Source: Altererythrobacter sp. B11
GTDB lineage: Bacteria > Pseudomonadota > Alphaproteobacteria > Sphingomonadales > Sphingomonadaceae
DNA length: 64,000 nt
Assembly: GCF_003569745.1 (NCBI RefSeq)
Contig: NZ_AP018498.1
Location: forward strand, 1,773,001 to 1,837,000
Reading direction: 5' to 3'
In this document: positions 48,934 through 58,458 of the stretch, one piece after another
How positions within the stretch are numbered: the stretch's first letter is position 1
Layout: each line of letters begins with the position of its first letter
Made by a program: the position numbers and the translations under genes
Notes under the pieces: model-generated
What the model was told of the DNA's origin: nothing
Database searches by the model: none
What the model saw: only the letters and a program-made list of their open reading frames with translations

Positions 48934-50157
48934 TCAGGCCCAGGATTCCATCTCCTTTTCCAGGCCTTGCACGATCGCTTCGAAGAACTGCTCGGTGGTC
49001 ATCCAGCTCTGGCTCGGGCCGATCAGCAGGGCGAGGTCCTTCGTCATCTTCCCGCTTTCGACGCTGCTGATGCAGACCTTCTCCAGCGTTTCGGCGAACC
49101 GCACCACATCGGGCGTGTTGTCGAACTTGCCGCGATACATCAGGCCGCGGGTCCAGGCGAAGATGCTGGCAATGGGGTTGGTGCTGGTGGACTTGCCCTG
49201 CTGGTGCTGGCGATAATGGCGCGTCACCGTGCCATGCGCGGCTTCCGCTTCCACCGTCTTGCCGTCAGGCGTCATCAGCACCGAGGTCATCAGGCCGAGC
49301 GAGCCGAAGCCCTGCGCCACCACGTCGGACTGCACGTCGCCGTCGTAGTTCTTGCAGGCCCAGACGAACTTGCCGCTCCACTTGAGGGCGCTGGCCACCA
49401 TGTCGTCGATCAGGCGGTGCTCATAGGTGATGCCCGCTTCGGCGAACTTTTCCTTGAAGCCTTCGGTCTCGAACACTTCCTGGAACAGGTCCTTGAAGCG
49501 CCCGTCATAGGCCTTGATGATCGTGTTCTTGGTGGAGAGATACACCGGCCAGCCGAGGTTGAGGCCGTAGTTGAAGCTCGCCCGGGCGAAATCGCGGATC
49601 GAATCGTCGAGATTGTACATCGACATGGCAACGCCGCTGGCCTGGAACTGATAGACCTCGCGGTCGATCACCTCGCCATCGTCGCCTTCGAACACCAGCC
49701 GCAGCTTGCCGGGGCCAGGAACACGGAAGTCGGTGGCCCGATACTGGTCGCCGAAAGCATGGCGGCCGACCACGATCGGATCGGTCCAGCCCGGCACCAG
49801 CCGCGGGACGTTGGAGATCACGATCGGTTCGCGGAAGATCGTGCCGCCCAGGATGTTGCGGATCGTGCCGTTGGGGCTCTTCCACATCTGCTTGAGGTGG
49901 AATTCTTCCACCCGCGCCTCGTCCGGGGTGATGGTGGCGCATTTCACGCCCACGCCATACTGCTTGATCGCATTGGCGGCATCTACGGTGATCTGGTCGT
50001 CCGTCTCGTCGCGCTTCTCGACCGAAAGATCATAATATTTCAGGTCGATATCGAGATAGGGGAGGATCAGCCGTTCGCGGATCCACTGCCAGATGATCCG
50101 CGTCATCTCGTCGCCGTCGATCTCGACGACCGGGTTTACGACCTTGATCTTCGCCAT
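48934..50157 (-). CDS. icd: NADP-dependent isocitrate dehydrogenase
   Basis: A 407-residue isocitrate dehydrogenase of the subfamily found in alphaproteobacteria and mitochondria ([23 protein letters not shown]). Substrate-binding residues in KSPNGTIRN and the NADP/metal region [24 protein letters not shown] are present. It makes 2-oxoglutarate in the TCA cycle. The start ATG at 50157 is well matched. It is followed by the GNAT-nitrilase gene 25 bases further on the same strand, but functional linkage is uncertain. Confidence 0.97.
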   Translation of the reverse strand: MAKIKVVNPVVEIDGDEMTRIIWQWIRERLILPYLDIDLKYYDLSVEKRDETDDQITVDAANAIKQYGVGVKCATITPDEARVEEFHLKQMWKSPNGTIRNILGGTIFREPIVISNVPRLVPGWTDPIVVGRHAFGDQYRATDFRVPGPGKLRLVFEGDDGEVIDREVYQFQASGVAMSMYNLDDSIRDFARASFNYGLNLGWPVYLSTKNTIIKAYDGRFKDLFQEVFETEGFKEKFAEAGITYEHRLIDDMVASALKWSGKFVWACKNYDGDVQSDVVAQGFGSLGLMTSVLMTPDGKTVEAEAAHGTVTRHYRQHQQGKSTSTNPIASIFAWTRGLMYRGKFDNTPDVVRFAETLEKVCISSVESGKMTKDLALLIGPSQSWMTTEQFFEAIVQGLEKEMESWA

Positions 50158-50296
50158 GCGGTGGAATCCTGCTGCCTGATTGCGCCAAATATGGGCGCGT
50201 CTTAGGCAGCGGCGCAGGGGGATGCAAGGCGGCGCGCCAATTTGCGGGCGGCGGATTTGCTCGCGCAGCGGAGCCGCGTGCTTTAGCCTGCCACGG

Positions 50297-50476
50297 GTGC
50301 AGTCGTTTCTTGAAATCTTCTGGGCCGTGGTGGTGACGCTGACGGGCGCGGTGCTGTTCGGTGCGGCAATGGCCGCCGGCGTCGCGGTGCTCTGCGGCGG
50401 GGCGGTGGCGGGCTGCCTCTATGCCTGTTCCCGGCGGCGCGGGCGCAAGGGCGGCCGGGGCGGCGGGCGGCGCTGA
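50297..50476 (+). CDS. Possible small membrane protein (59 aa)
   Basis: A 59-residue frame starting GTG ([21 protein letters not shown]) with two hydrophobic stretches up to residue 45 and a very basic C-terminal tail ([14 protein letters not shown]). The layout is that of a small membrane protein with a cytoplasmic basic tail. The sequence has no recognised family. Support is only the composition, the GTG start with GCCACGG upstream and location in a gap between divergent icd and BCCT genes; it may not be translated. Confidence 0.4.
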   Translation: MQSFLEIFWAVVVTLTGAVLFGAAMAAGVAVLCGGAVAGCLYACSRRRGRKGGRGGGRR

Positions 50477-50589
50477 GGCTCGCCAGGCGGAACGCCAGCG
50501 GACATCGCGCGCTCTCCCATTGCCGGCCCGAAAAGTCTGCAACCAGCCGCGACTGCCCCCGTCCCCGTCCGGCAGATGCAGGAAGCGCA

Positions 50590-52590
<2,001 letters not shown>

Positions 52591-52809
52591 GCGGATGGGG
52601 AAGAATGAGCGGTGATCCTGGCCCGGGCGGTCTGCGCGAGCCCGCGGTAACGCCGGCGACGCCGCCCTGTCAGCACCCGCTTGCCCAGGGCCGATAGTGT
52701 GCTGACGGAACGGCGCGCGCGATCAGCGAAAATATGGTTAAAAAAACTCTTGGCGAACGCCGCCTCGGCATGCTTTTGTCTCGTTTCGGGATACCGGGGG
52801 GAATCTCAG

Positions 52810-53019
52810 ATGGAGCGAGTTGAGTCGTCGGGCGCCGAGTGCGTCGGTGGGGAAGTTGGTTCTGCGGGGCAGGTCATTGCCAACGGTTTACGCCGGATGG
52901 CGCAATGGATCGACGGCCTGCTTGTGCTCGTGGATTCTTGTCAGCAGCGCGAAGGGGGCGACCCGAATTGCCAGCCCGGCAATCGCTGCTCAGCCTGCCA
53001 CAGAGAAGAGATTTTCTGA
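52810..53019 (+). CDS. Small cysteine-containing ORF (69 aa), first of a chain
   Basis: A 69-residue frame starting MERVESSGAECVGGEV, with a central amphipathic segment (ANGLRRMAQWIDGLLVLVDS) and a C-terminal part with four cysteines (CQQREGGDPNC, CSACHREEIF). No family is recognised. The TGA overlaps the following ATG (TGATG). It is preceded by a short frame at 52734 (29 aa) in another register. Whether it is expressed is uncertain; the linked overlaps are the main argument. Confidence 0.4.
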   Translation: MERVESSGAECVGGEVGSAGQVIANGLRRMAQWIDGLLVLVDSCQQREGGDPNCQPGNRCSACHREEIF

Positions 53020-53132
53020 TGAAGGCCCGGCCCGGTTCCTCATTCGGGCCGCTAGCAGCCCGGCCCCTGCGGCCTTGTTCATTCCTCGGCATGTCCCTGC
53101 TCGGCGGCCTACTCCGCAAGCGCCGGCCATGA
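53019..53132 (+). CDS. Very small basic ORF (37 aa), second of the chain
   Basis: A 37-residue frame (MKARPGSSFGPLAARPLRPC then SFLGMSLLGGLLRKRRP). A C-terminal hydrophobic stretch followed by RKRR recalls the tail of surface-sorting signals, but no such signal can be claimed at this length. It overlaps the upstream stop by one base and the downstream start by four (ATGA). Translation unproven. Confidence 0.3.
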   Translation: MKARPGSSFGPLAARPLRPCSFLGMSLLGGLLRKRRP

Positions 53133-53347
53133 CCGGCCTGCGGCCGGTCCTCGACGCCTATCTGGCTGGCATATTGCTCGTCGCGAGTGTCGTCATCGCC
53201 CTTGGCGCAGGGAAGGGTGACGCGCTGAGCTTCGCGCTTTTCGGCCCGGTGATCGCCCTGCTCGTGCTTCTGGCCACGCCCGTGGTGTGGCTCGCACTAA
53301 CGTTCGAGGAGTTGCTGGCCCGGGCGGCGGGTCACGACCGGGCATAG
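53129..53347 (+). CDS. Small hydrophobic membrane protein (72 aa), third of the chain
   Basis: A 72-residue protein starting MTGLRPVLDAYLAG with two predicted transmembrane helices (about residues 12-28 and 35-60) and a short charged C-terminus. The composition is typical of small inner-membrane proteins and it is the most convincing of the three small ORFs. Its ATG overlaps the TGA of the preceding ORF (ATGA). A terminator follows after 45 bases. Function unknown. Confidence 0.5.
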   Translation: MTGLRPVLDAYLAGILLVASVVIALGAGKGDALSFALFGPVIALLVLLATPVVWLALTFEELLARAAGHDRA

Positions 53348-53392
53348 GGCCAGGCTGCGGATCAGACCACTCGCGCCTGCCATGGGGCACGA

Positions 53393-53428
53393 AAAAGCCC
53401 GCCTATCCCGTTGGGATGGCGGGCTTTT
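53393..53428. terminator. Bidirectional terminator beside tRNA-Val
   Basis: AAAAGCCCGCC (53393-53403) pairs with GGCGGGCTTTT (53418-53428), with an inner ATCCC/GGGAT stem and a GTT loop. It provides a T-tract in both directions, ending the tRNA gene on the minus strand and the small ORF chain on the plus strand. Confidence 0.88.
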
Positions 53429-53432
53429 CGAA

Positions 53433-53507
53433 TGGTGGGCGTAGGAAGGATTGAACTTCCGACCCCTGCGATGTCAACACAGTGCTCTACCACTGAGCTA
53501 TACGCCC
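53433..53507 (-). tRNA. tRNA-Val (anticodon GAC)
   Basis: The minus strand folds as a full cloverleaf of 75 bases: acceptor GGGCGTA/TACGCCC, D arm GCTC/GAGC, anticodon stem CTGTG/CGCAG with loop TTGACAT (anticodon GAC at 53475-53473), T arm GGAAG/CTTCC with TTCAATC loop, and an encoded CCA (53435-53433). GAC reads the valine codon GUC. A terminator follows and a promoter precedes it. Confidence 0.97.
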
Positions 53508-53551
53508 GAGCCATTCGGAGCCGGTCGGCAAGGCCGCTCGGCAGGCGGGCC

Positions 53552-53579
53552 AATTAGCGCCGGTGCGGGCGCTTATCAA
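53552..53579 (-). promoter_or_regulatory. Probable promoter of tRNA-Val
   Basis: On the minus strand TTGATA (53579-53574) and CTAATT (53557-53552) are 16 bases apart. Initiation near 53545 would give a leader of about 38 bases before the mature tRNA 5' end. Confidence 0.5.
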
Positions 53580-53596
53580 GCCCGCATGTTGCGGGG

Positions 53597-53971
53597 TCAG
53601 AGAGAGGCGGTTGCCACATCCTCGAACATGCGTTCCACTTCCATCACCAGATCCTTCAGGTGGAAGGGCTTGGACAGCATCTTGGCCCGCGGCGCGTCAT
53701 TGCCGCCGCGCAGGGTGACGCCGGCAAAGCCGGTGATGAACATCACCCGCGTACTCGGGCTGATTTCGGCGCAGCGCTGCGCCAGTTCGATGCCGTCCAT
53801 CTCGGGCATCACGATGTCCGACAGCAGCAGGTCGAACCGCTCGGTCTCGATCAGGGGCAGGGCGGCCGTGCCGCGATCTACGGCTTCAACCGAATAGCCC
53901 GCATTCTGCAGGGCACGCGCAAGATAGGTCCGCATTGCTTCGTCATCTTCGGCAAGCAGGATGCGGATCAT
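53597..53971 (-). CDS. cpdR: Single-domain response regulator CpdR-like
   Basis: A 124-residue protein consisting only of a receiver domain. The acidic pocket is AEDDEAMR, the phospho-acceptor is Asp52 in LLSDIVMPEMDG, and the conserved Thr/Lys are in FITGFAG and LSKPFHLKDL. It has no output domain, as in CpdR, which in Caulobacter is phosphorylated by the CckA-ChpT relay and, when unphosphorylated, delivers substrates to ClpXP. The window also carries cckA. The frame is open further upstream, but the ATG at 53971 is at the domain start. It is divergent from the amidohydrolase gene, an arrangement also known in other alphaproteobacteria. Confidence 0.85.
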   Translation of the reverse strand: MIRILLAEDDEAMRTYLARALQNAGYSVEAVDRGTAALPLIETERFDLLLSDIVMPEMDGIELAQRCAEISPSTRVMFITGFAGVTLRGGNDAPRAKMLSKPFHLKDLVMEVERMFEDVATASL

Positions 53972-54093
53972 CTTATTCTTCCCCTTTGTGCGGTGCGACG
54001 CAGACCCAATACCCGGCGGGTGTTTATGAATCTCCAAGAGTTTCCGGAGTGGCCAGCTTTGACACAGCCGGGATAAGCGGCCAGCCTGAACGG

Positions 54094-55032
54094 ATGGTGG
54101 ACATCTCAACCGGGCCGGCCGATTCGCTGCGGCAACGCGGCGGCCGGATACCGGGAAGCGCCGGCCAGCCGGCCTGGTCGCTGACTCGTTTCGACCCCCC
54201 GCCGATCCCCGTCCTGATCGCGGCGCCGCATGGCGGGCGGACCTATCCGGCTGATCTTGCGGGGCGAATGCGCCATGCCGCCGCCGCCAGCCTGCGGCTG
54301 GAAGATCGCTTCACCGATCTGCTGGCCGAAGCCGTGGCGCGCGAAACCGGCGCCACGCTGCTGGTGGCGCACGCCCCGCGCGCGATGATCGATCTCAACC
54401 GCTCGCCCGAGGATATGGACTGGGAGATGGTGGCGGGCGGCGCGCCCGATGGCAGCGGCAGCCTGGCCGCCGGGCGGCGCGCCCGCAGCGGCCTCGGCCT
54501 CGTTCCCCGGCGGCTGCCGGGCATGGGGGAGCTGTGGAGCCGGCTCATGACGCGGGAGGATCTGGAAGCGCGCATCGCCCATGTTCATCGCAGCTATCAC
54601 GCCGCGCTGGCTGCACAGCTGGAGGCGCTGCGCGACCGATGGGGCGCGGCCCTGCTGCTCGATCTCCATTCCATGCCGCCGCTCGGCCCCAAGACCGGGC
54701 GCGATGCTGCGCCGGACTTTGTAATCGGCGATCGCTTCGGCGCGGCCTGCGATTCGGCGCTGGCCGCGGTGGCCTTCGATCATTTCGCTGCCTCGCGGCG
54801 GCCCGCGGCGCACAACCGGCCCTATGCCGGCGGCTATGTGCTGGATCGCCACGCCGCGCCCGCGCGGGCCCTGCATGCCATGCAGGTGGAGGTGTGCCGC
54901 ACCGCCTATCTCGATTCGCACATGCAGGATCCGGGCCCGGGCATGGTGGCAGTGGTGGAGGTGCTGGCCGGCCTCGTCCGTCGGCTCGCCGGAGAGCTGG
55001 CTGCGGGAGCGCGGGCGCAGGCCGCTGAATAG
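54094..55032 (+). CDS. N-formylglutamate amidohydrolase family protein
   Basis: A 312-residue member of the N-formylglutamate deformylase (HutG-like) family. Family features are VLIAAPHGGRTYP, the DLNRSPEDMDWE segment, LLLDLHSMPPLG and the C-terminal YLDSHM, holding probable metal ligands. The enzyme hydrolyses N-formylglutamate to formate and glutamate in histidine degradation; here no other hut gene is near, so the substrate is uncertain. The ATG at 54094 is chosen although a longer open frame exists upstream overlapping cpdR on the other strand. Confidence 0.88.
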   Translation: MVDISTGPADSLRQRGGRIPGSAGQPAWSLTRFDPPPIPVLIAAPHGGRTYPADLAGRMRHAAAASLRLEDRFTDLLAEAVARETGATLLVAHAPRAMIDLNRSPEDMDWEMVAGGAPDGSGSLAAGRRARSGLGLVPRRLPGMGELWSRLMTREDLEARIAHVHRSYHAALAAQLEALRDRWGAALLLDLHSMPPLGPKTGRDAAPDFVIGDRFGAACDSALAAVAFDHFAASRRPAAHNRPYAGGYVLDRHAAPARALHAMQVEVCRTAYLDSHMQDPGPGMVAVVEVLAGLVRRLAGELAAGARAQAAE

Positions 55033-55037
55033 CCATA

Positions 55038-55141
55038 AAAAAACCGCCTCGCACATAGAGCGCGAGGCGGCCAAGGTTCAGGGAGGAGGTACGCCGGAGC
55101 GTACCTATCCAACCGGGCCATGAGGGGAGCGCCGGCCGGAC
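55038..55141 (-). ncRNA. Probable small RNA resembling the alphaproteobacterial suhB/alpha-r8 (MmgR) family
   Basis: On the minus strand a promoter-like TTGAAC (55175-55170) and TAGATT (55153-55148), 16 bases apart, precede a stretch with no ORF. It contains a perfect hairpin with 7-bp stem GGTACGC/GCGTACC (55105-55099 with 55094-55088), a single-stranded TCCTCCCTGAACC segment, and a terminator hairpin CCGCCTCGC/GCGAGGCGG (55070-55062 with 55052-55044) with a 9-base loop followed by seven Ts. The predicted transcript is about 100 bases. The layout and the TCCTCCCTGAAC linker recall the suhB (alpha-r8) RNA, from memory. The CU-rich linker could pair with Shine-Dalgarno sequences. Confidence 0.7.
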
Positions 55142-55171
55142 CAAGTCAATCTAGGCCTTGCCGCATAATGT

Positions 55172-55211
55172 TCAAGGGCCGGCGATCGCTTTCGCGACCG
55201 CCGGCCCTTGA
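55172..55211 (-). terminator. Large hairpin downstream of sapC
   Basis: TCAAGGGCCGGCG (55172-55184) pairs with CGCCGGCCCTTGA (55199-55211); with the inner bases and a GAAA loop (minus strand) the stem is about 18 bp with one mismatch. It lies 59 bases past the sapC stop. There is no T-tract, so it is a weak terminator or 3'-end stabiliser. It overlaps the -35 of the small RNA gene. Confidence 0.5.
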
Positions 55212-55270
55212 GCGTCGATCATTTGTGCCGTTCGGCAGCGATTCAGGGGCGGCCCGTGCCGCCCGCGGGC

Positions 55271-56083
55271 TCAGCTGTTGGCCGGCTCGATGCTGATCGG
55301 CGCGTCGGCGCTCTGCGCATTGGCGGCGCCGGGGCCCTTGCCCTGGGCGCTCTGCTTGGCGAAGATCACGCGCATCATGTCGAGCGAGAAGAGGTGGGCG
55401 AAGATCAGCGGCAGCAGGCCGATCTCGTTCCACTTGCGCAGCTGGTCGCCGCGCAGTTCGCGCAGCTTTTCCTGGTTCACCATCTGGAAGCCGCGATAGA
55501 TGAAGGGCTGGTCCGGCCGGTCGTTGCGCTGGATGGACACTTCGCCTTCCATCAGCAGATCGTGCTTCTTCAGCTCGTCCATGAAGGCCTGGGTGCGCTG
55601 GCCCGCTTCCTCGAACCGCTCGCAGAACTGCAGCAGGTTCTTCGTATGCTCGGACGCTTCCTCGCCCGCGAACAGCGGCTGGCCGTCCTCGAATTCGCCC
55701 AGCAGGTCGCTGGTCGGATCGAAGCACAGCGACATATTCTCGCTGTTGGGGTTCAGCCGCGCGAGCAGGAAGGGATAGCGGCGGATATAGGCGGGGACGT
55801 AGAACTCCTCCAGCGCCTTGCCTTCATCGTCGAAGAATACGTTCACGCCTTCGTTCAGGCCCATCAGCGCCAGCGGAACCGGATTGTCGCCGGCGGAGAA
55901 CACGATCGGGAAATCGCGCTGCGCCTGGGCGAATTCGTCCACCGTCACGGGAATGGCGTGCTGACTGCCGACCCAGCCGGCCCGATCCACGGAGCGCGCC
56001 TGCCACTTGGCATGGTCGCGGCTGTTGAGCGGCATCAGGTCCTTGTAGAACAGGGGCAGTGGGGATTGCGGCGCGCTGGCCAT
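55271..56083 (-). CDS. SapC-family protein
   Basis: A 270-residue protein of the SapC family, named after the S-layer/peptide-resistance-associated SapC of Campylobacter but not the ABC permease. The N-terminal PLFYKDLMPLNSRDHAKWQ and the FPIVFSAGDNPVPLALMGL segment are typical, as is YIRRYPFLLAR. The C-terminal 40 residues are less conserved. No signal peptide. The ATG at 56083 gives the normal start; the ORF extends 17 codons upstream. Its role in sphingomonads is not established. Confidence 0.88.
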   Translation of the reverse strand: MASAPQSPLPLFYKDLMPLNSRDHAKWQARSVDRAGWVGSQHAIPVTVDEFAQAQRDFPIVFSAGDNPVPLALMGLNEGVNVFFDDEGKALEEFYVPAYIRRYPFLLARLNPNSENMSLCFDPTSDLLGEFEDGQPLFAGEEASEHTKNLLQFCERFEEAGQRTQAFMDELKKHDLLMEGEVSIQRNDRPDQPFIYRGFQMVNQEKLRELRGDQLRKWNEIGLLPLIFAHLFSLDMMRVIFAKQSAQGKGPGAANAQSADAPISIEPANS

Positions 56084-56162
56084 CGGCTCTCTCCGGCAAG
56101 TGTAGTCTGGATACGGGGCGCGGCCCCGGCTCAATGGGGGGCGGCTTTAGAGGCCTTGCCGG

Positions 56163-57596
56163 TCAGGTGCAAGGCGGCACGAGTTTCCCCGGATTGAGCA
56201 GGCCGCGCGGATCGAGCGCCTGCTTCACCGCGCGCAGCACGGCTAGCTGGACGGGATCGCCCACCCGGCCAAGCTCCTCCACCTTGAGCTGGCCGATGCC
56301 GTGTTCGGCACTGATCGAGCCCTGCCATTCGCGCACCAGATCATGCACGAAGGTGCTGATCTCCTTGCCCTGCGTGGCTTCCCAGCGGCCCCGCTCTGCC
56401 CCCGCCGGGGCGAGGACGTGGAAATGGACATTGCCATCGCCCAGATGGCCGAAGGCGATGCCCCTGGTGCCGGGGAAGCGCGCTTCCACCGCCGGCACCG
56501 CTTCCGCGACGAAATCCGCCATCCGCGCCACCGGCACGGAGATGTCGTGCTGCATCGCCGGACCCAGCGCGCGCTCCGCCGGGGCGATCTCCTCGCGCAG
56601 GGCCCAGAACTGTTCCGCCTGCGCTTCGCTGGCGGCGATGGTCGCATCCTCCACCAGCCCCGCTTCGAAGGCGCTTTCGAGCAGGGTCTGCGCCAGCGCG
56701 GGCAGGGCGTCGCGCCCGGCGCTGTCGGCCACCAGTTCGATCAGCGCATACCAGCCATGATTGCCCTGCAGGGGGGAGCGGGCCGCGGGATTGAGCTTCA
56801 GCACCGCGTCCAGGCTGTGCTGCGGCAGGATCTCGAAGCCTTCCAGCGCCTGGCCCGCCATCGTCTCCGCATGCAGCAGCAGCTTGCGGGCATCGCGCAC
56901 ATCCGCCAGCCCGGCCCACAGCACGGCGCGCTCCGCCACTGCCGGCTCCAGCTTCAGTGTGGCGGCGGTGACGATGCCCAGCGTGCCTTCGGACCCGATC
57001 AGCAATTGCTTGAGATCGAAGCCGCGATTGTCCTTCTTCAGCGGCACCAGCACGTCCAGCACACTGCCATCCGCCAGCACCGCCTCCAGCCCCAGCACCT
57101 GCGCGCGCATGGAGCCGTGGCGCAGCACCTGCGTGCCGCCGGCATTGGTGGAGATCAGCCCGCCCACCGTGGCCGAGCCCTTGCCGCCGAGCGAGAGGGG
57201 GAAGCGCAGCCCCTGCGCCTCTGCCGCTTCGTGCAGCACCTGCAGGATCACGCCCGCCTCGCACACCGCCTCGCGCGCGTCGGCGTCGATGGAGCGGATC
57301 GCGTTCATTCGCCGCAGCGAAAGCAGGATCGCCGTGCCGCTGGCATCGGGTGTGGCGCCGCCCGACATGCCGCTGTTGCCGCCCTGCGGCACGATGGGCA
57401 CGCCATGTTCCCCGCAAAGCCGCACCAGCGCGCTCACTTCCGCCGTGGAGGCGGGGGAGGCGAGGGCGAGCGCCCGCCCGGTGAAGCGCCCGCGCCAATC
57501 GGTCAGCCAGGGGGTGAGCAGTTCGGGATCGGTGGTGAAGCCGCGCGGGCCGAGCAGGGCTTCGGCCTCGCCAAGAAAGAGCGCGTGATCTGCCAT
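56163..57596 (-). CDS. FAD-linked oxidase (D-2-hydroxyacid dehydrogenase/GlcD-type)
   Basis: A 477-residue flavoprotein of the VAO/PCMH family: FAD-binding domain (residues of about 40-215, with VPQGGNSGMSGGATPD and TVGGLISTNAGG) and a C-terminal FAD-oxidase domain with the metal-binding HLGDGNVHFHV and AEHGIGQLK. These are characteristic of D-lactate, D-2-hydroxyglutarate and glycolate dehydrogenases; the precise substrate is not determined. No signal sequence. Start MADHALFLGEAEAL at 57596; upstream ORF extension is not conserved-looking. Confidence 0.93.
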   Translation of the reverse strand: MADHALFLGEAEALLGPRGFTTDPELLTPWLTDWRGRFTGRALALASPASTAEVSALVRLCGEHGVPIVPQGGNSGMSGGATPDASGTAILLSLRRMNAIRSIDADAREAVCEAGVILQVLHEAAEAQGLRFPLSLGGKGSATVGGLISTNAGGTQVLRHGSMRAQVLGLEAVLADGSVLDVLVPLKKDNRGFDLKQLLIGSEGTLGIVTAATLKLEPAVAERAVLWAGLADVRDARKLLLHAETMAGQALEGFEILPQHSLDAVLKLNPAARSPLQGNHGWYALIELVADSAGRDALPALAQTLLESAFEAGLVEDATIAASEAQAEQFWALREEIAPAERALGPAMQHDISVPVARMADFVAEAVPAVEARFPGTRGIAFGHLGDGNVHFHVLAPAGAERGRWEATQGKEISTFVHDLVREWQGSISAEHGIGQLKVEELGRVGDPVQLAVLRAVKQALDPRGLLNPGKLVPPCT

Positions 57597-57728
57597 GGCG
57601 CGGCTTTGCCAGCGCGGCTGCGTGCTTGCAAAGGGCATTTAGGGGGTTAAGCCAGTATTCAATCGGATGGGTCAACAAGGGGGCATTCCGGCTGCCGATG
57701 CAGCCGCGGGGATCGAACCAGCTGCCGC

Positions 57729-58301
57729 ATGAACAGCCCTGCCATCTTGCTTGCGCCGCTTGCGCTATTGCTGTCCGCGCCCCTGCTCGACCAGCCGGCC
57801 GCCGTGCCGCGCGCGGGGCAGGAGGCGGCGGAGAGCCCGCAGGGCGCGCTGCCGCCGATGGGCTTCCAGCGCCCGGTGGCAGAGCCGCTGCGCGTGCTGG
57901 AAAATGCCCGCCACCGCCCCGATCCGGAGCAGGTGCGCATCGAGCAGCGCGTGATCATCCGCATCCTTCCCGGCCCGCCCAGCGTGCGGGAAGAGCAATT
58001 GGCGGACCTGCCCCGGCGCCCCCTGCCGCAGCGCTATCAAGAAGAGGAGCTGAAGGGCTGCGTCCCGGTGAACGCCATCGTGGCGACCCAGCCAGCGAGC
58101 GAGGACCGGCTGCTGCTGTTCATGCGCGACCGGCGTATCCTGTCCGCCGCGCTGGAACGGGCCTGCAATGCGCATGATTTCTATTCCGGCTTCTATATCG
58201 ACCAGCCGCAGATTTGCGGGGGGCGCGCAAAGATTCAGTCTCGCACCGGATCGCGCTGCAAGGTGGAGCATCTCAACCGCCTCGTTGCGGTGAGCGATTA
58301 A
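57729..58301 (+). CDS. Exported hypothetical protein
   Basis: A 190-residue protein with a signal peptide (MNSPAILLAPLALLLSAPLL, cleavage around AVPRA). The mature part has RIEQRVIIRILPGPP and then three cysteines (KGCVPVNAI, ERACNAHDF, QICGGRAKI) plus SRCKVEHL, so disulfide formation in the periplasm is plausible. No family is recognised. It is divergent from the FAD oxidase, with 132 bases between starts, and precedes rhlE on the same strand with its own promoter. Confidence 0.75.
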   Translation: MNSPAILLAPLALLLSAPLLDQPAAVPRAGQEAAESPQGALPPMGFQRPVAEPLRVLENARHRPDPEQVRIEQRVIIRILPGPPSVREEQLADLPRRPLPQRYQEEELKGCVPVNAIVATQPASEDRLLLFMRDRRILSAALERACNAHDFYSGFYIDQPQICGGRAKIQSRTGSRCKVEHLNRLVAVSD

Positions 58302-58347
58302 GGGTGCGCGGCGGAGGAAATACGGGCCTTCCCTCATCCGCGATTTC

Positions 58348-58376
58348 TTGACTTTCCGCCCTGCCAGTGCATAGGG
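58348..58376 (+). promoter_or_regulatory. Probable promoter of rhlE
   Basis: TTGACT (58348-58353) and ATAGGG (58371-58376) are 17 bases apart, one of the best promoter matches in the window. It gives a leader of about 75 bases before the ATG at 58459, which could carry cold-shock control as known for some DEAD-box mRNAs (inference). Confidence 0.65.
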
Positions 58377-58458
58377 CGCGGCGACTATGGCGGCGCCGAT
58401 CCCGGCGTCGTGCTTGACCAGCGGATCAACCGCTCCCGATCCGGACATAACGCGCCTT

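Noticed and set aside
52734-52823. A 29-codon ORF starting MVKKTLGERRLG before the small ORF chain
   Set aside because: Too short, overlaps the next ORF in another frame, and no ribosome-binding site is evident.
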